A stretch of DNA of 64,000 bases from Actinopolyspora lacussalsi subsp. righensis (GCF_900116555.1 NZ_FPAT01000001.1:310001-374000); one strand, 5' to 3'; counted from the stretch's first letter, positions 1 to 9,543 are shown. Numbers and translations: made by a program. Notes: generated from the sequence alone by a model not told the origin.

Positions 1-621
1 ACGAGCCTGGCGGAGCGCCTCGGAGCCTCCCGCACGCCGGTGCGGGAGGCGATTCGACAGCTCTCGCACGAGGGGCTGATCAGTTTCACCCCGGGTTCGG
101 GAGCGCGCGTCGCACCGATCTCGCTGCACGGTGTCCGGACGTTGTTCGAGTTCCGCATGATCCTGGAGCCCGCGGCCGTGCGGATGGTCACCGAGGACGG
201 ACGGAACCGCCCCGAGCTGCTCACCGAGTTCACCGAAATGGCCGCCGAACTCGACACCCTGGCCGAACGGATCGAAACGGCACCGCACGCCGAGCTGGCA
301 CCGCCCTTCCACCGGCTGACCGAACGGTTCGACCTGGCCATCACCGCCGCATGCCACAACGAGCAGCTCGCCCGGACGATCGCCCACCAGCGTGGCCAGT
401 CCGCACGGCTGCTCGAAGTCGCGCACTCGGCGACCCAGCGGCTGCCCGGATCCGCGCGCGAACACCGGCGGATGTGCCGTGCGGTGCTCGACGGCAACGC
501 CGAGGAGGCCGCGGCCACACTCACCGAGCACCTCTCCCGCACGCGGGAGGCGATCATCGAGCGGCTCACCACCGGGATCAACGCGGGCACCTTCGACGTC
601 GAGATCGGCCCGACCACGTGA
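1..621 (+). CDS. GntR family (FCD/FadR-type) transcriptional regulator, 5'-truncated
   Basis: This is the C-terminal part of a one-component DNA-binding repressor; its start lies left of the window and the frame is open from base 1. The first residues (SLAERLGASRTPVREAIRQL) are the recognition-helix half of a GntR winged helix, followed by the wing (HEGLISFTPGSGARVAPI). The rest is a helical FCD ligand-sensing domain with the usual LFEFRMILEPAAVRM entry helix. FCD regulators usually respond to small carboxylates, but nothing here identifies the ligand. The stop overlaps the start of the MFS gene (GTGA), so the regulator and transporter are one transcription unit and the regulator probably controls the export or uptake step. 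Confidence 0.9.
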   Translation, partial: TSLAERLGASRTPVREAIRQLSHEGLISFTPGSGARVAPISLHGVRTLFEFRMILEPAAVRMVTEDGRNRPELLTEFTEMAAELDTLAERIETAPHAELAPPFHRLTERFDLAITAACHNEQLARTIAHQRGQSARLLEVAHSATQRLPGSAREHRRMCRAVLDGNAEEAAATLTEHLSRTREAIIERLTTGINAGTFDVEIGPTT

Positions 622-1829
622 GCACGACGAGAACGAAGGGCGTCTCGCTCCCGAAGGGCCTCTCCCCGCGACTGGCACTGCTGCTGGTGTGCGTCGTCTG
701 CACCCAGACCACCCTCAACCTGGCCCGGCCACTGATCTCGTACCGCACCATCTCCCTCGGCGGTGGCGAGGTCGCGGTCGGACTCATCACGGCTGCCTAC
801 GCGATGCTGTCACTCGTGGTGGCGTTACCGCTGGGCCGCTACACCGACCGTCACGGCGGAACCGTGCCGGTGCTGCTCACCGGAACCTGTCTGCTCGTCG
901 CGGCGCCGCTGTGGTTGGCGAGTTCGAGCTCACTGCCGGGGGTGACCGTCGGTTCGGCCGTGCTCGGTCTGGGGCACATCGTGTTCATGATGGGTGGTCA
1001 GCGCTTCATCACCACGGTCTCCGCCGACGACGCGCTGGACCGTAACTTCGGCCTGTTCACCGCCGCCGTGTCCGTCGGACAGATGCTCGGCCCGTTGGGC
1101 TCGGGACTGCTGCTGGGGCAGGCCTCCGGAGATGCGTTGACCGGGGCGACGAGCGAGGCCTTCCTCGTCGGGGCGGTCACTGCCGCCGTCGGTCTGCTGC
1201 CCGCGCTGTTGCTGCGTCGCGGCACTTCCGGCACGCCCCGACCCCCTGAGTCCGGCGACCAGCGGGGGACACTCAGCCTGCTGCGCAGGCCGGGGATGGC
1301 CACCGGGTTGTTCACCAGCCTCGCGCTGCTCGGCGCGGTCGACCTGCTCACCGCCTATCTGCCGCTGATAGCCGAGAACCGCGGCATCGCTCCCGCCCTG
1401 GCCGGTGTGTTGCTGGCGGTGCGGTCGGCGGCCTCGATCCTCTCGCGACTGGGGTTGGGGTATCTGGCGGCGCGGTGGCAGCGACGCACTCTGATCGTCA
1501 CCAGCTGCCTCGGCGCCGGAACATGCCTGGTACTGGTCACAGCACCGGGGACAGGAGTGGTGGCGATGGCCGCCGCGCTCGTAGTCGGCGGATTCCTGCT
1601 GGGAATCGGCCAACCGCTGACCATGACCGCGGTGGTGCGCACGGCGGGCGCGGCCAACCGCGGTTCCGGGCTCGCGCTGCGGCTGTGGACCAACCGCGCC
1701 GGTCAGGTGGCGCTGCCCGCCTGCGCGAGCGCGGTGTCCGGTTCGCTGGGAGCGGCGAGCGCCCTGCTGTTCGCCGCGGTGGTGCTGTTGGCCACCGGCG
1801 GACTGGCCCGATTCGGCCCGGGCGAATGA
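618..1829 (+). CDS. MFS transporter
   Basis: A 403-residue, 12-helix major facilitator permease. The GTG start at 618 overlaps the GntR stop and sits just before the first hydrophobic segment (LALLLVCVVCTQTTLNLARP). The loop between helices 2 and 3 carries the MFS signature (PLGRYTDRHGG). A charged central loop (RRGTSGTPRPPESGDQRGTLSLLRRPG) separates the two six-helix halves. The substrate cannot be read from sequence; translational coupling to a GntR/FCD regulator suggests a small organic acid or a drug-like compound. An alternative reading frame starts upstream inside the regulator but would lack a ribosome binding site and membrane-compatible sequence. Confidence 0.88.
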   Translation: MSTTRTKGVSLPKGLSPRLALLLVCVVCTQTTLNLARPLISYRTISLGGGEVAVGLITAAYAMLSLVVALPLGRYTDRHGGTVPVLLTGTCLLVAAPLWLASSSSLPGVTVGSAVLGLGHIVFMMGGQRFITTVSADDALDRNFGLFTAAVSVGQMLGPLGSGLLLGQASGDALTGATSEAFLVGAVTAAVGLLPALLLRRGTSGTPRPPESGDQRGTLSLLRRPGMATGLFTSLALLGAVDLLTAYLPLIAENRGIAPALAGVLLAVRSAASILSRLGLGYLAARWQRRTLIVTSCLGAGTCLVLVTAPGTGVVAMAAALVVGGFLLGIGQPLTMTAVVRTAGAANRGSGLALRLWTNRAGQVALPACASAVSGSLGAASALLFAAVVLLATGGLARFGPGE

Positions 1830-2024
1830 CAGGGTCCGGCCGGACCGCGTTCGCCGCGGTACGGCGATGACAGCACGTTCGTCCCACAGGAGTGTGGCCG
1901 GTTTCGGCAGTGCGGAGGTATGCGATGCGTACACAACACGAGCGGGGCGGCCAGGGTGCGAAGGCCGTGCCACACCATCACGGGAACACGACCTCGCACA
2001 CCTGGTCCGGCGGTTCCGGCGAGA

Positions 2025-2477
2025 TCAGGAAGAGCCCGCGGGCTGTCGGGTGGCGACATTGATCCGGTTCCAGACGTTGATCGCCGCGATCGACAACAGC
2101 AGCGACGAGAGTTCCTCCTCGTCGTAGTGCTCGGCCGCCCTACCCCAAACCTTGTCCGGCACGGCCTCGGAACGGTCGGCGATGCGGGTCACGCACTCGG
2201 CGAGTTCCAGTGCCGTACGCTCCGCGTCACTGAAGTACGGCGACTCCCGCCACGCACCGACGCCCCAGATCCGCTCGTCCTTCTCACCGGACTCCTTGAA
2301 CTCTCTGGAGTGCATGTCGACGCACATGCCGCAACCGTTGATCTGGCTGACGCGGAGGTGGATCAATCTGTGGGTGGTTTCGGGTACGGTGCCCGACTGC
2401 GCGACCCTGCCGAGTTCGAGCAGTGCCCGCATGGCGTCGGGCAGCACCATCACGGGGTTGGTCATCCGAGCCTGCAT
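2025..2477 (-). CDS. Carboxymuconolactone decarboxylase/AhpD-like protein
   Basis: A 150-residue all-helical AhpD-fold protein. The redox motif C-x2-C followed by His is present (NGCGMCVDMHSREFKESGE), as in alkylhydroperoxidase D-type peroxidases. A strong ribosome binding site (GGGAGGA) lies 5 bases before the ATG. It is divergent from an ECF41-type sigma gene. Proteins of this family (COE: carboxymuconolactone decarboxylase, oxidoreductase or epimerase) are the usual conserved neighbours and targets of ECF41 sigma factors, so this gene is the likely regulon member of the sigma factor next door. The substrate is unknown; a role in peroxide or reactive-species handling is plausible. Confidence 0.85.
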   Translation of the reverse strand: MQARMTNPVMVLPDAMRALLELGRVAQSGTVPETTHRLIHLRVSQINGCGMCVDMHSREFKESGEKDERIWGVGAWRESPYFSDAERTALELAECVTRIADRSEAVPDKVWGRAAEHYDEEELSSLLLSIAAINVWNRINVATRQPAGSS

Positions 2478-2490
2478 AATGTCCTCCCGG

Positions 2491-2521
2491 TGTCACATCC
2501 GCCCCGTCGGAGCGGGTCACA
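2491..2521. promoter_or_regulatory. Divergent promoter region with GTCACA direct repeats
   Basis: The 70-bp gap between the AhpD-like gene and the sigma gene contains TGTCACA at 2491-2497 and GTCACA at 2516-2521, in direct orientation. As far as I recall, ECF41 promoters carry a TGTCACA-like -35 element with a CGTC-like -10 element. A CGTC occurs at 2505-2508, but its 7-base spacing from the first repeat is too short, so I see the half-elements and not a clean promoter. Confidence 0.35.
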
Positions 2522-2547
2522 GGGATGACCCATCGGAACGAGAGGTT

Positions 2548-3438
2548 GTGACAGTGCGGGACGAGGAATTCTGGGCCGCGAGGTTCGAGGAACACCGCCC
2601 ACGCCTGCGGGCGATGGCATACCGGATGCTGGGGTCGTTCACCGAGGCCGACGATGCGGTGCAGGAGACCTGGCTGCGAATCTCACGCGCGTCGGGCGAC
2701 GACGTGGACAACATCGGCGGCTGGTTCACGACTATCGTCTCCCGACAGTGTCTGAACATCCTGCGCGCACGGGCGAACCGACGAGAAGAACCGCTGGACG
2801 CACGGGTACCCGATCCGGTCGTTGAGTCCGGCGACACGGCCGACCCGGCCGAGCAGGCTGTCCTCGCCCACTCCGTCGGCCTGGCACTGCTGGTCGTGCT
2901 GGACACGCTGGAACCGGCGGAGCGGCTCGCGTTCGTACTGCACGACATGTTCGCCGTGCCCTTCGAGGAGATCGCCCCGATGGTGGACCGGACACCGGCG
3001 GCGGCTCGAAAGCTCGCCAGCCGAGCCAGGCAGCGGGTCCAGAGGTCGAACCCCACTGGGCAGCCCGACCGCGCACGCCAGCGCGAGATCATCGATGCGT
3101 GGCTCACGGCCGCACGTGGCGGTGACTTCGCCGGGCTGGTCACACTCCTGCACCCGGACGCCCTACTGCGCGTCGACACCGGAGGTGCCGGCTCGAAGCT
3201 CGTACGAGGCCCTGCCGAAATCGCCGAACAAGCGACGATGTACCGAGCGGCCGGACTGCACGCGCGCTTCGTGATGGTCAACGGCGATCCCGGCATCCTG
3301 GCCACCAGCAACGGACGACCGACAGCGGTACTGGCGTTCACGATCAGTGACGGGTGGATAGTCGAGATCGATATCCTGACCGATCCGCGACGCCTGACGA
3401 ACCTCACAGCACAAGGCCGCGACCGAAAACCGACCTGA
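2548..3438 (+). CDS. sigJ-like: ECF41-type RNA polymerase sigma factor with SnoaL-like C-terminal domain
   Basis: A 296-residue extracytoplasmic-function sigma factor. Region 2 is at about residues 10-75 (RAMAYRMLGSFTEADDAVQETWLRI), region 4 at about 110-170 (LEPAERLAFVLHDMFAVPFEEIAPMV), and a SnoaL/NTF2-like extension follows from about residue 180 (REIIDAWLTAARGGDFAGLV, ending near the DGWIVEID element). That extension is the ECF41 hallmark and replaces a classical anti-sigma factor by modulating activity in cis. The GTG at 2548 was chosen because it precedes the first conserved helix; a second GTG lies 6 bases later. It is divergent from an AhpD-like gene, the typical ECF41 partner. Confidence 0.9.
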   Translation: MTVRDEEFWAARFEEHRPRLRAMAYRMLGSFTEADDAVQETWLRISRASGDDVDNIGGWFTTIVSRQCLNILRARANRREEPLDARVPDPVVESGDTADPAEQAVLAHSVGLALLVVLDTLEPAERLAFVLHDMFAVPFEEIAPMVDRTPAAARKLASRARQRVQRSNPTGQPDRARQREIIDAWLTAARGGDFAGLVTLLHPDALLRVDTGGAGSKLVRGPAEIAEQATMYRAAGLHARFVMVNGDPGILATSNGRPTAVLAFTISDGWIVEIDILTDPRRLTNLTAQGRDRKPT

Positions 3439-3674
3439 ACGTTCTCGTTCCCGACGGACCGGAATCGCCGGAAGCGTGCTTCGCGGCGGTCCGGCCCCGT
3501 CGAGCTCTCGCACTCAAACGGCACGGCATGACCGGTTTCACCGCCAGAACTCACATTTCGCCGCTGTGTCCACACGCAGCGCGGAAACAGCGGAATCCGC
3601 CGTCCTTCCGGCATTGTCCGGGAACGCGCGGCTCCACCACCGCGCCGACACCCGCTGCCCGCCTGTCCAGTCGA

Positions 3675-4511
3675 TCACGCCGTCCGAGACCGGAGACGCC
3701 GTCGGACCGCCCGTAGCGTAGGGAAACCTCCCCGTCCGAGAGTGAAGAGCGCGCAGGCGCTGAGCACGATCGCGGGCCCGGAGGGCAGATCGAACGTGTA
3801 GGAGGCGCTCAACCCTCCGAGAGTGACGACCACGCCCACCAGGACGGTGGCTGTCATCATGGTCGCGAGCGTGCGGGTGAACAGTCCCGCCGTCGCGGCC
3901 GGGATGGTCAGCAGCGCGATGAGCAGGACCACACCGACCAGTTGGATGAGCACGACCACGGCCAGGGCGATGGCCGCCAGCAGCACCAGTTCCAGCGGGA
4001 AGACCGGCAGGTTACGGCTCAGTGCGAAGTCGCGGTCGAAGGAGTGGGCCAGCAGCGGCCGGTAGTACAGCACGACGAAACCGACGAGCACCAGCGCGAC
4101 CGCGCCGAGCAATGGGAGATCGCCACGGGGGATCGACAGCAGCGAGCCGAACAGGAAGCTGCGAGCGTTGGCGGTGTATCCCGGGGTGAGCTGGACGAAG
4201 ACGACTCCCAGCGACATACCGACGGCCCACAACATCCCGATCAGGGTGTCGTTGCGTTGCCGGACGTAACGCCGCAGCACACCCATGATCACAGCGGCGA
4301 GAACTCCGAAGAGCATGGCCGTCACGGACGGGTCGAGCCCGAGCAGGAAGCCCAGCCCAACTCCGCCGTAGGAGGCGTGCGCGATACCGCCGCCCACCAG
4401 GACCTCCCGGTTGACCACCACGAGAGAACCGACCACGCCGAGTACCACACTGGCCAGTACCGCCGCGATGACGGCGTTCTGCATGAACTCCAGGCGCAGC
4501 GCCTCGATCAC
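3675..4511 (-). CDS. znuB: Zinc/manganese ABC transporter permease
   Basis: A 278-residue integral membrane permease of the ABC-3 (ZnuB/MntB) family with about eight to nine hydrophobic segments. Typical family features are visible: the conserved GGGIAHASYGGVGLGFLLG stretch near residue 40 and the late LVGVVLLIALLTIPAATAGLF segment. It is the third gene of a leftward operon and its start codon overlaps the stop of the ATPase gene (ATGA at 4508-4511). With the binding protein and ATPase it would import Zn2+ (or Mn2+) across the cytoplasmic membrane. Metal choice is inferred from the Zur-like site upstream of the operon. Confidence 0.92.
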   Translation of the reverse strand: MIEALRLEFMQNAVIAAVLASVVLGVVGSLVVVNREVLVGGGIAHASYGGVGLGFLLGLDPSVTAMLFGVLAAVIMGVLRRYVRQRNDTLIGMLWAVGMSLGVVFVQLTPGYTANARSFLFGSLLSIPRGDLPLLGAVALVLVGFVVLYYRPLLAHSFDRDFALSRNLPVFPLELVLLAAIALAVVVLIQLVGVVLLIALLTIPAATAGLFTRTLATMMTATVLVGVVVTLGGLSASYTFDLPSGPAIVLSACALFTLGRGGFPTLRAVRRRLRSRTA

Positions 4512-5269
4512 ATCGAACCTCCGATCGGACCCGCGTGTTCCGGAACACGGTCACCGGCGTTCGACGGCGGATCCCCGCCTCGCCGCACCGATTCGTGCTG
4601 CTCCCCGTTGCCGGACCACGGCGTCAGGCCGTGATCGACCGTGACACCGCACGTCGCCAGGGAGGCGGTGCCTTCGATGTCGTGGGAGGCCACGACGACG
4701 GTCATGCTGCCGATCAGCGAGGACAACAGCTTTTGGAGCCGCTCGGCCGACTCGGCGTCGATGCCCGCTTCGGGCTCGTCCAGCACGAGCAGGTCCGGCT
4801 CGGTGGCCAGTGCTCTGGCGAGCAGGACACGTCTGCGCTGTCCGGTCGACAGGGCCGCCACGGGACGTGCGGCGAGCTCCGCGAGACCGACCCACCGCAG
4901 GAGCTCCGTTACCGCCGCGCGGTCGGCGGCACGCAATCGTTGTGGTAACCAGGTCGAACGGATACGCCCCATCGCGGTGAGGTCGCGGACCGTCATGGGG
5001 AACTCGAGGTCGAGCCGCGCTGCCTGGGGCAGGTAGCCGATACGCCCCCGAGCCCGGTGCGGCGACCGACCGTGGATCTCGACCTCCCCGGTGAACGGGC
5101 GCAGCAGACCGACGAGCAGTCCGAGCAGGGTGGACTTTCCCCCGCCGTTGGGACCGGTCACCGCGAGGAATTCGCCTGCCGCCAGCGTCAGGTTCACCTC
5201 GGACAGCACGGGGGTGGCACCGTATCCCGCACGGACCCCGGTCAGTGTCACGGCGTTCGTCGAACTCAT
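4508..5269 (-). CDS. znuC: Zinc/manganese ABC transporter ATP-binding protein
   Basis: A 253-residue ABC ATPase energising metal import. Walker A is GPNGGGKST, the signature motif is [15 protein letters not shown], Walker B is [12 protein letters not shown] and the switch His follows in VVASHD. The ATG at 5269 was chosen because it overlaps the stop of the binding-protein gene (ATGA) and places the first strand ([11 protein letters not shown]) at the normal distance; an upstream in-frame start would add 21 residues inside znuA. It overlaps znuB at the other end, so all three genes are translationally coupled. Low-GC-free, normal codon use. Confidence 0.93.
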   Translation of the reverse strand: MSSTNAVTLTGVRAGYGATPVLSEVNLTLAAGEFLAVTGPNGGGKSTLLGLLVGLLRPFTGEVEIHGRSPHRARGRIGYLPQAARLDLEFPMTVRDLTAMGRIRSTWLPQRLRAADRAAVTELLRWVGLAELAARPVAALSTGQRRRVLLARALATEPDLLVLDEPEAGIDAESAERLQKLLSSLIGSMTVVVASHDIEGTASLATCGVTVDHGLTPWSGNGEQHESVRRGGDPPSNAGDRVPEHAGPIGGSM

Positions 5270-6189
5270 CGGGAGCCGTCCCGCAACGCGTTCGCTAGTT
5301 CGGTCGCGACGTGACGCATGTTCTTCTCCCAATCACGTGCCAGCGGGTCCAGCGGTTTCACCGTCGCTCCCACCTGCTTGGCGATGGTGCGCGCGTCGTC
5401 CTTCGAGAACTGGGGCTGGACGAACACGGCTCGGATGTCACGGTTCTCGGCCCGCTCGACGATCTCGCGCAACCGCGCGGCGCTGGGCTCCTTGCCACCG
5501 GACTCGATGGGGAGCATCTTCAGGTCGTAATCGCCCGCGAAGTAGTTCCACGCCGGGTGGAACGACATGAAAGTACTTCCCGCGACGGGTTCGAGCTCGC
5601 GCGTGATGTCGGCGTCGACGGTGTCGACGCGCTCCTGGAACCGCCGCAGGTTGTTCCGGTAGTCCTCCTCATGGGCGGGGTCGACCTGGCTCAGTGCTGC
5701 CGCGATCGTCTCGGCCTGGGTCTTGACCCGCTGCGGGGAGAGCCAGATGTGCGGATCCGGCTCGCCACCCGCCAGTTGCCCGCGGTCGACGTTCTTCCAG
5801 GTCCGCACCCATCGCATGTCGTCACCACCGGCCGCCTTGATCCGGTCGGTCATGGAGCGCTCGAAGGGCACGTCCACGCCGAAGTAGACATCCGCCTCGG
5901 ACAGGGACCGCAGTTCGGACGGCTTGGGCTCGTACAGCGCGGGCGAGGCCGCGGGAGGCAGTAGCACGGTGGTGTCGACGTGCTCACCGCCGATGTGCTC
6001 CACGAAGTAGCGCTGCGGCGGGATGCTCACGAACGCCCGCAATGGCTCGGCGGCGTCTTCACCGGAGCTCTGATCACTTCCCCCGGTGCCGCAGGCACCG
6101 GCCAACACGCCGGACACCGCCAGCACGAGCGCCAGCGACTTCCGTGCGCCGCGGGGCTTTCGCCGTTGTTCGAACAAGTCTCGGTTCAC
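5266..6189 (-). CDS. znuA: Metal ABC transporter substrate-binding lipoprotein (ZnuA family)
   Basis: A cluster A-I solute-binding protein that captures Zn2+ or Mn2+ outside the membrane. The signal peptide ([17 protein letters not shown]) ends in a lipobox-like Cys. Likely metal ligands are visible in the family positions: DPHIWLSPQ (His), [10 protein letters not shown] (His) and the late Asp of VKPLDPL. The His-rich loop seen in many zinc-specific members is absent. The start is uncertain: GTG at 6189 gives 307 residues and a normal signal peptide, while upstream in-frame starts at 6204 or 6282 would give an unusually long N terminus. First gene of the znuA-znuC-znuB operon. Confidence 0.87.
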   Translation of the reverse strand: MNRDLFEQRRKPRGARKSLALVLAVSGVLAGACGTGGSDQSSGEDAAEPLRAFVSIPPQRYFVEHIGGEHVDTTVLLPPAASPALYEPKPSELRSLSEADVYFGVDVPFERSMTDRIKAAGGDDMRWVRTWKNVDRGQLAGGEPDPHIWLSPQRVKTQAETIAAALSQVDPAHEEDYRNNLRRFQERVDTVDADITRELEPVAGSTFMSFHPAWNYFAGDYDLKMLPIESGGKEPSAARLREIVERAENRDIRAVFVQPQFSKDDARTIAKQVGATVKPLDPLARDWEKNMRHVATELANALRDGSR

Positions 6190-6247
6190 CTCGAATTTGA
6201 ACACGTTGGGTAATCGCTCGGGCGGGGACTCCCACCCTCCAGCGACT

Positions 6248-6265
6248 TGAAAATGAAAACCGTTA
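6248..6265 (-). promoter_or_regulatory. Candidate Zur operator upstream of znuACB
   Basis: The AT-rich block TGAAAATGAAAACCGTTA stands out in GC-rich surroundings and resembles the imperfect inverted repeat of actinobacterial Zur boxes (a TGAAAAT half followed by a degenerate CGTTTTCA-like half). It lies 59 bp upstream of the chosen znuA start. The second half-site is weak, so this is a candidate only. Confidence 0.5.
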
Positions 6266-6445
6266 CCAACAGGCCGTGTCAATCACCCAGCGAGACATAC
6301 GGGTGTGGAAAAGATCACCACCTCGGATGCTTGTGCGAACCGACATCGAAGGCAGTGGGACCCGTTCCCGGAAGACTTCCGGTCATCGAACCGGCCACCG
6401 GGTACGAACCGTGGCCGCCCGAAGATGTGTCCGGGCGAAACGGAC

Positions 6446-7114
6446 TCACTCTCCCTCGGAGCCCGGTGAGGCGGCCTCTTCATCCCGACGACTGGTCCGA
6501 CGCGGTGTGCTCGGCACGTAGAGGTTGAATCGCAGCCCCAGCATTCGGATGACGAAACAAACGGCCGCGGCGACCAGCGCGCTGGCCAGGCCGTAAATCC
6601 CCATCCGCTCGGCGAGCACGGTCACCGCAGCTCCGACCATCGCAGGCACGACGTAGAAATCACTGCTCAGCACCGTCGGAACGCGACGGATCAGCACGTC
6701 GCGCATCGTTCCGCCACCGACGGCGGTGATCGCACCGAGCAGAACCGCCTGCACCCCGTCCAGTCCGAACTCCAGGGCCTTGCTCGCACCGGTCACGCAG
6801 AAAACGCTGAGTCCGACCGCGTCGAAGACCGTGATCAGCGCGGAGAACCGTTCCAGCGGCAGGCTCAGGAAGAACGCGAGCAACGCACCGGCCGCGGCCA
6901 CTCCGAGATAGCTGAGGGCGTTGAAGGTGGCCGGTGGCAGTGAACCGATGAGAACGTCCCGAACGATACCGCCGCCCAACGCGGTGACTATTCCCAGCGT
7001 CAACACACCCACCAGATCCAGCCGCACCGCGCGTACCGCGGTAAGCGCGCCGTTGAGACCGAACGCGAATGTTCCGGTCAGGTCGAGGGCCAGCAGCAAC
7101 GGTGTCTGGGTCAT
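6446..7114 (-). CDS. TRIC/YicG family cation channel protein
   Basis: A 222-residue membrane protein made of two homologous three-helix repeats, the UPF0126 (YicG) fold that is the bacterial counterpart of trimeric intracellular cation channels. Each repeat holds the glycine-rich kink: ALGGGIVRDVLIG in the first and AVGGGTMRDVLIRRVP in the second. The C-terminal tail after about residue 200 is charged and disordered. The ATG at 7114 gives a start directly before the first helix (TPLLLALDLTGTFAFG). It is transcribed away from the FUSC gene across a 315-bp divergent region. A role in K+ or other cation permeation is inferred from the family. Confidence 0.9.
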   Translation of the reverse strand: MTQTPLLLALDLTGTFAFGLNGALTAVRAVRLDLVGVLTLGIVTALGGGIVRDVLIGSLPPATFNALSYLGVAAAGALLAFFLSLPLERFSALITVFDAVGLSVFCVTGASKALEFGLDGVQAVLLGAITAVGGGTMRDVLIRRVPTVLSSDFYVVPAMVGAAVTVLAERMGIYGLASALVAAAVCFVIRMLGLRFNLYVPSTPRRTSRRDEEAASPGSEGE

Positions 7115-7278
7115 CGCCCCAGTGTGCCGGGCACCTCGGGAGTTCCCGGTATCGCGGGCGAGGCGATTCCCGGAACGCGAGCGAGAATTCGCACTTTCCG
7201 GAATTCGACAACCGCGTTCACTCGCTCGCGGGAAACACCGAAAACCGCGCCGAAACACTCGACACACCGTTTTTACCG

Positions 7279-7295
7279 GACATTCACCGAATGTC
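7279..7295. promoter_or_regulatory. Inverted repeat in the 7115-7429 divergent region
   Basis: The 315-bp region between the TRIC and FUSC genes contains no convincing gene. It holds a perfect 7-bp inverted repeat, GACATTC-acc-GAATGTC, and 10 bases further a weaker CACAC/GTGTG dyad (7305-7320). Both could be operators for the divergent genes; no matching regulator gene is adjacent. Confidence 0.4.
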
Positions 7296-7429
7296 TCGGA
7301 GTGACACACGACAAGGTGTGATGTGCGTGGTGAACCGGACTTCGCGTGGGCGAATCGGGCAACAATGGGAGTGAACCACGAGACGCGACGGAAGTCCGAG
7401 CGGCGTACTCATGATCATCGGGAGGTGGA

Positions 7430-9427
7430 GTGTTCTCCGTCGGTGCGGTCACCCGACAACGGCCACGGTGGAGCGGATTACTGTATCTACTGCGAATCGT
7501 CGTGCCTTCCTGGCTGCGCAGACCTTCCTGGCTGCGCAGAATGCTGCGTCCGGCCCCGATACCGGTGGACTGGAGCCGGGTCGGTGTGGCCGCACTGGGA
7601 ATAGCCGGTCCGCAGGCGGTGGGGCTGGCGAGCGGGCGGATCGCCGAGACGATCCTGCTTTCGCTCGGAGCGCTGTGCATCAGCTTCTCCGACCTGACCA
7701 GCTCCTACCGGTACCGGCTGCGCCGGGTGGGGCTGACCGTGCTGCTGGGAGGTGTCGGCTTCGCACTCGGTATTCACGCACCCGGACCGTGGGCCGCCGC
7801 GGTCGTGGTGGTGACGGTTTCGGTGCTTTCGGTGCTGGCGAGCCGGATGGGCGACCTCTGGGCGGCGGCGGGCACCCAGATGCTGACGTTCTGCATCGTG
7901 GCCACCGGCCACCCCGCCGAGACGATGAGCGCTAACGGACAACTGTGGTGGTTCGTGGCGGGTGAGCTGATGGCGTTCGCGCTGATCGCCGCGACCTGGC
8001 CGTTCCGTCGCACGGCACCCGCACGGCAAGCGGTGGCGCGGGTCTTCGACACGACCGTTCGGATGCTCACCGCCGAGAGCCCCCGGACCCGCACCGACGC
8101 GCGGCAGGCCCTGACCGGAGCACTGGACGAGGCGCACGACACCCTGATCGCGGTCACGGCGGGAGCCACCGCGCGCAGTCGCGTGCACGATCGGCTCCAC
8201 ATGGTGCTCTCACAGGCCACACCGATGGTGGAGGCCTCCGTGGCCCTCGCGCACGCGGGCAGCAGGCCCCCGGAACGCACCCTGACCACGATGCGCACCC
8301 TGGCACGGTGCGTGCGCTCCGGCGCGACCCCGTCACCCTCCCGACCGACGACGCACGAGACCGCCACAGCCGTACGAGCACTGGAACAGTCCCTGGCGGG
8401 ATTGATCGACTCGCTGCGCACCGCGAAGCTCACCGACCCCACAGAGCTGGCCGACAGGCGGGACCGCCGCGCCCGGTTCCGGGCCTGGCGAGAGGGCCTG
8501 GCGGTGGGGCGCAGCGGCTGGCTGCTGGCATCACGGATGGCGCTGTGCCTGGCCGTGGCCGAGGTGGTGGGGCTGGCGCTGCCGCTCGAACAACCGTACT
8601 GGGTCGCCCTCACCGTGGCGCTGATCCTGAAACCCAATTCGGGATCGGTGTTCGCGCGCGCGATGTTGCGCGGTATCGGCAGCGTGCTCGGCGTGGTCAC
8701 CGCGGCCGCACTGCTGGCCCTCGTACCGCACGGCTGGTGGCTGCTGCCGTTCATGGTGCTGCTGGCCGCACTGGTGCCCGACTCGTTGAGCCGACACTAC
8801 GGCCTGTTCACCGGTGTGGTGACGTGCCTGGTACTGCTGAAGATGGTCCAGGTGGAGCCGACACCGGCACTGCCCGCGGTGCGATTGATCGACTCGCTGC
8901 TCGGCTGCGCCATTCTGCTGGTGGTCGGCCTCCTCTTCTCCCCGCTGCAGCGTCAGGCGCCACTGGCTCGACGGTTCGCCGCGACTGTGGAGACGGTTTC
9001 GGAATACGTGTCGCTGTCGCTGGCCGGATTCGAGCAGGGGCGGTCGACGGCACGCCGTCGTAGCTACCGGCAACTGTCCGAGCTGCGTGCCGCGCTGCGG
9101 CAACGCCTGGTGGAGCCCACCTCGGCGAGCACCGCGGAGAGGTGGTGGACCTCGATCATAGTGCTGGAACGACTCGTGGACGGTGCCACCGAACGCGCCA
9201 TTCACATCGAACGGGGCGAGGAGGCGTTCAGCCTGCAGCACACCCAGCGGATCGTGTCGAGTATGCGATCGACGGCACGCCAGTTGCGAGAGGTCGCCAG
9301 CACCGGGGCGGCAGAGCCCCCCGCCACCCTTCCCGACCGACTCGCCGAGCTCGGCGACGAGATCAACGAACGACAGCGGGAACTACCCGCCCGGCAACGG
9401 ACACGCGCCGAGGCCGCACACCGCTGA
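7430..9427 (+). CDS. FUSC family inner-membrane exporter
   Basis: A 665-residue membrane protein of the fusaric acid resistance (FUSC/YccS-like) family, usually acting as an aromatic-acid or hydrophobic-compound efflux component. It has two membrane blocks (about residues 50-190 and 365-515, each with five to six helices) alternating with cytosolic helical regions rich in Arg and Glu. A GGGAGG ribosome binding site precedes the GTG start at 7430. Residues 27-38 contain a tandem PSWLRR repeat produced by a short duplication of DNA (about 7504-7540). No membrane-fusion partner is adjacent. The next gene follows after 116 bp on the same strand. Confidence 0.88.
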   Translation: MFSVGAVTRQRPRWSGLLYLLRIVVPSWLRRPSWLRRMLRPAPIPVDWSRVGVAALGIAGPQAVGLASGRIAETILLSLGALCISFSDLTSSYRYRLRRVGLTVLLGGVGFALGIHAPGPWAAAVVVVTVSVLSVLASRMGDLWAAAGTQMLTFCIVATGHPAETMSANGQLWWFVAGELMAFALIAATWPFRRTAPARQAVARVFDTTVRMLTAESPRTRTDARQALTGALDEAHDTLIAVTAGATARSRVHDRLHMVLSQATPMVEASVALAHAGSRPPERTLTTMRTLARCVRSGATPSPSRPTTHETATAVRALEQSLAGLIDSLRTAKLTDPTELADRRDRRARFRAWREGLAVGRSGWLLASRMALCLAVAEVVGLALPLEQPYWVALTVALILKPNSGSVFARAMLRGIGSVLGVVTAAALLALVPHGWWLLPFMVLLAALVPDSLSRHYGLFTGVVTCLVLLKMVQVEPTPALPAVRLIDSLLGCAILLVVGLLFSPLQRQAPLARRFAATVETVSEYVSLSLAGFEQGRSTARRRSYRQLSELRAALRQRLVEPTSASTAERWWTSIIVLERLVDGATERAIHIERGEEAFSLQHTQRIVSSMRSTARQLREVASTGAAEPPATLPDRLAELGDEINERQRELPARQRTRAEAAHR

Positions 9428-9543
9428 TTCCCGCGCACCGCCGATCGGATGCCGGCCATGCGACGGCGTCCGGTCCGGTGCTCCGGATGGCGGCTTCGCG
9501 AACGACCAGCAAGGATGGGAGTGGAGTTTCCGGAGGTGATGGT

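Noticed and set aside
2491-2508. A canonical ECF41 promoter (TGTCACA plus CGTC)
   Set aside because: The two elements are only 7 bases apart, not a normal spacing.
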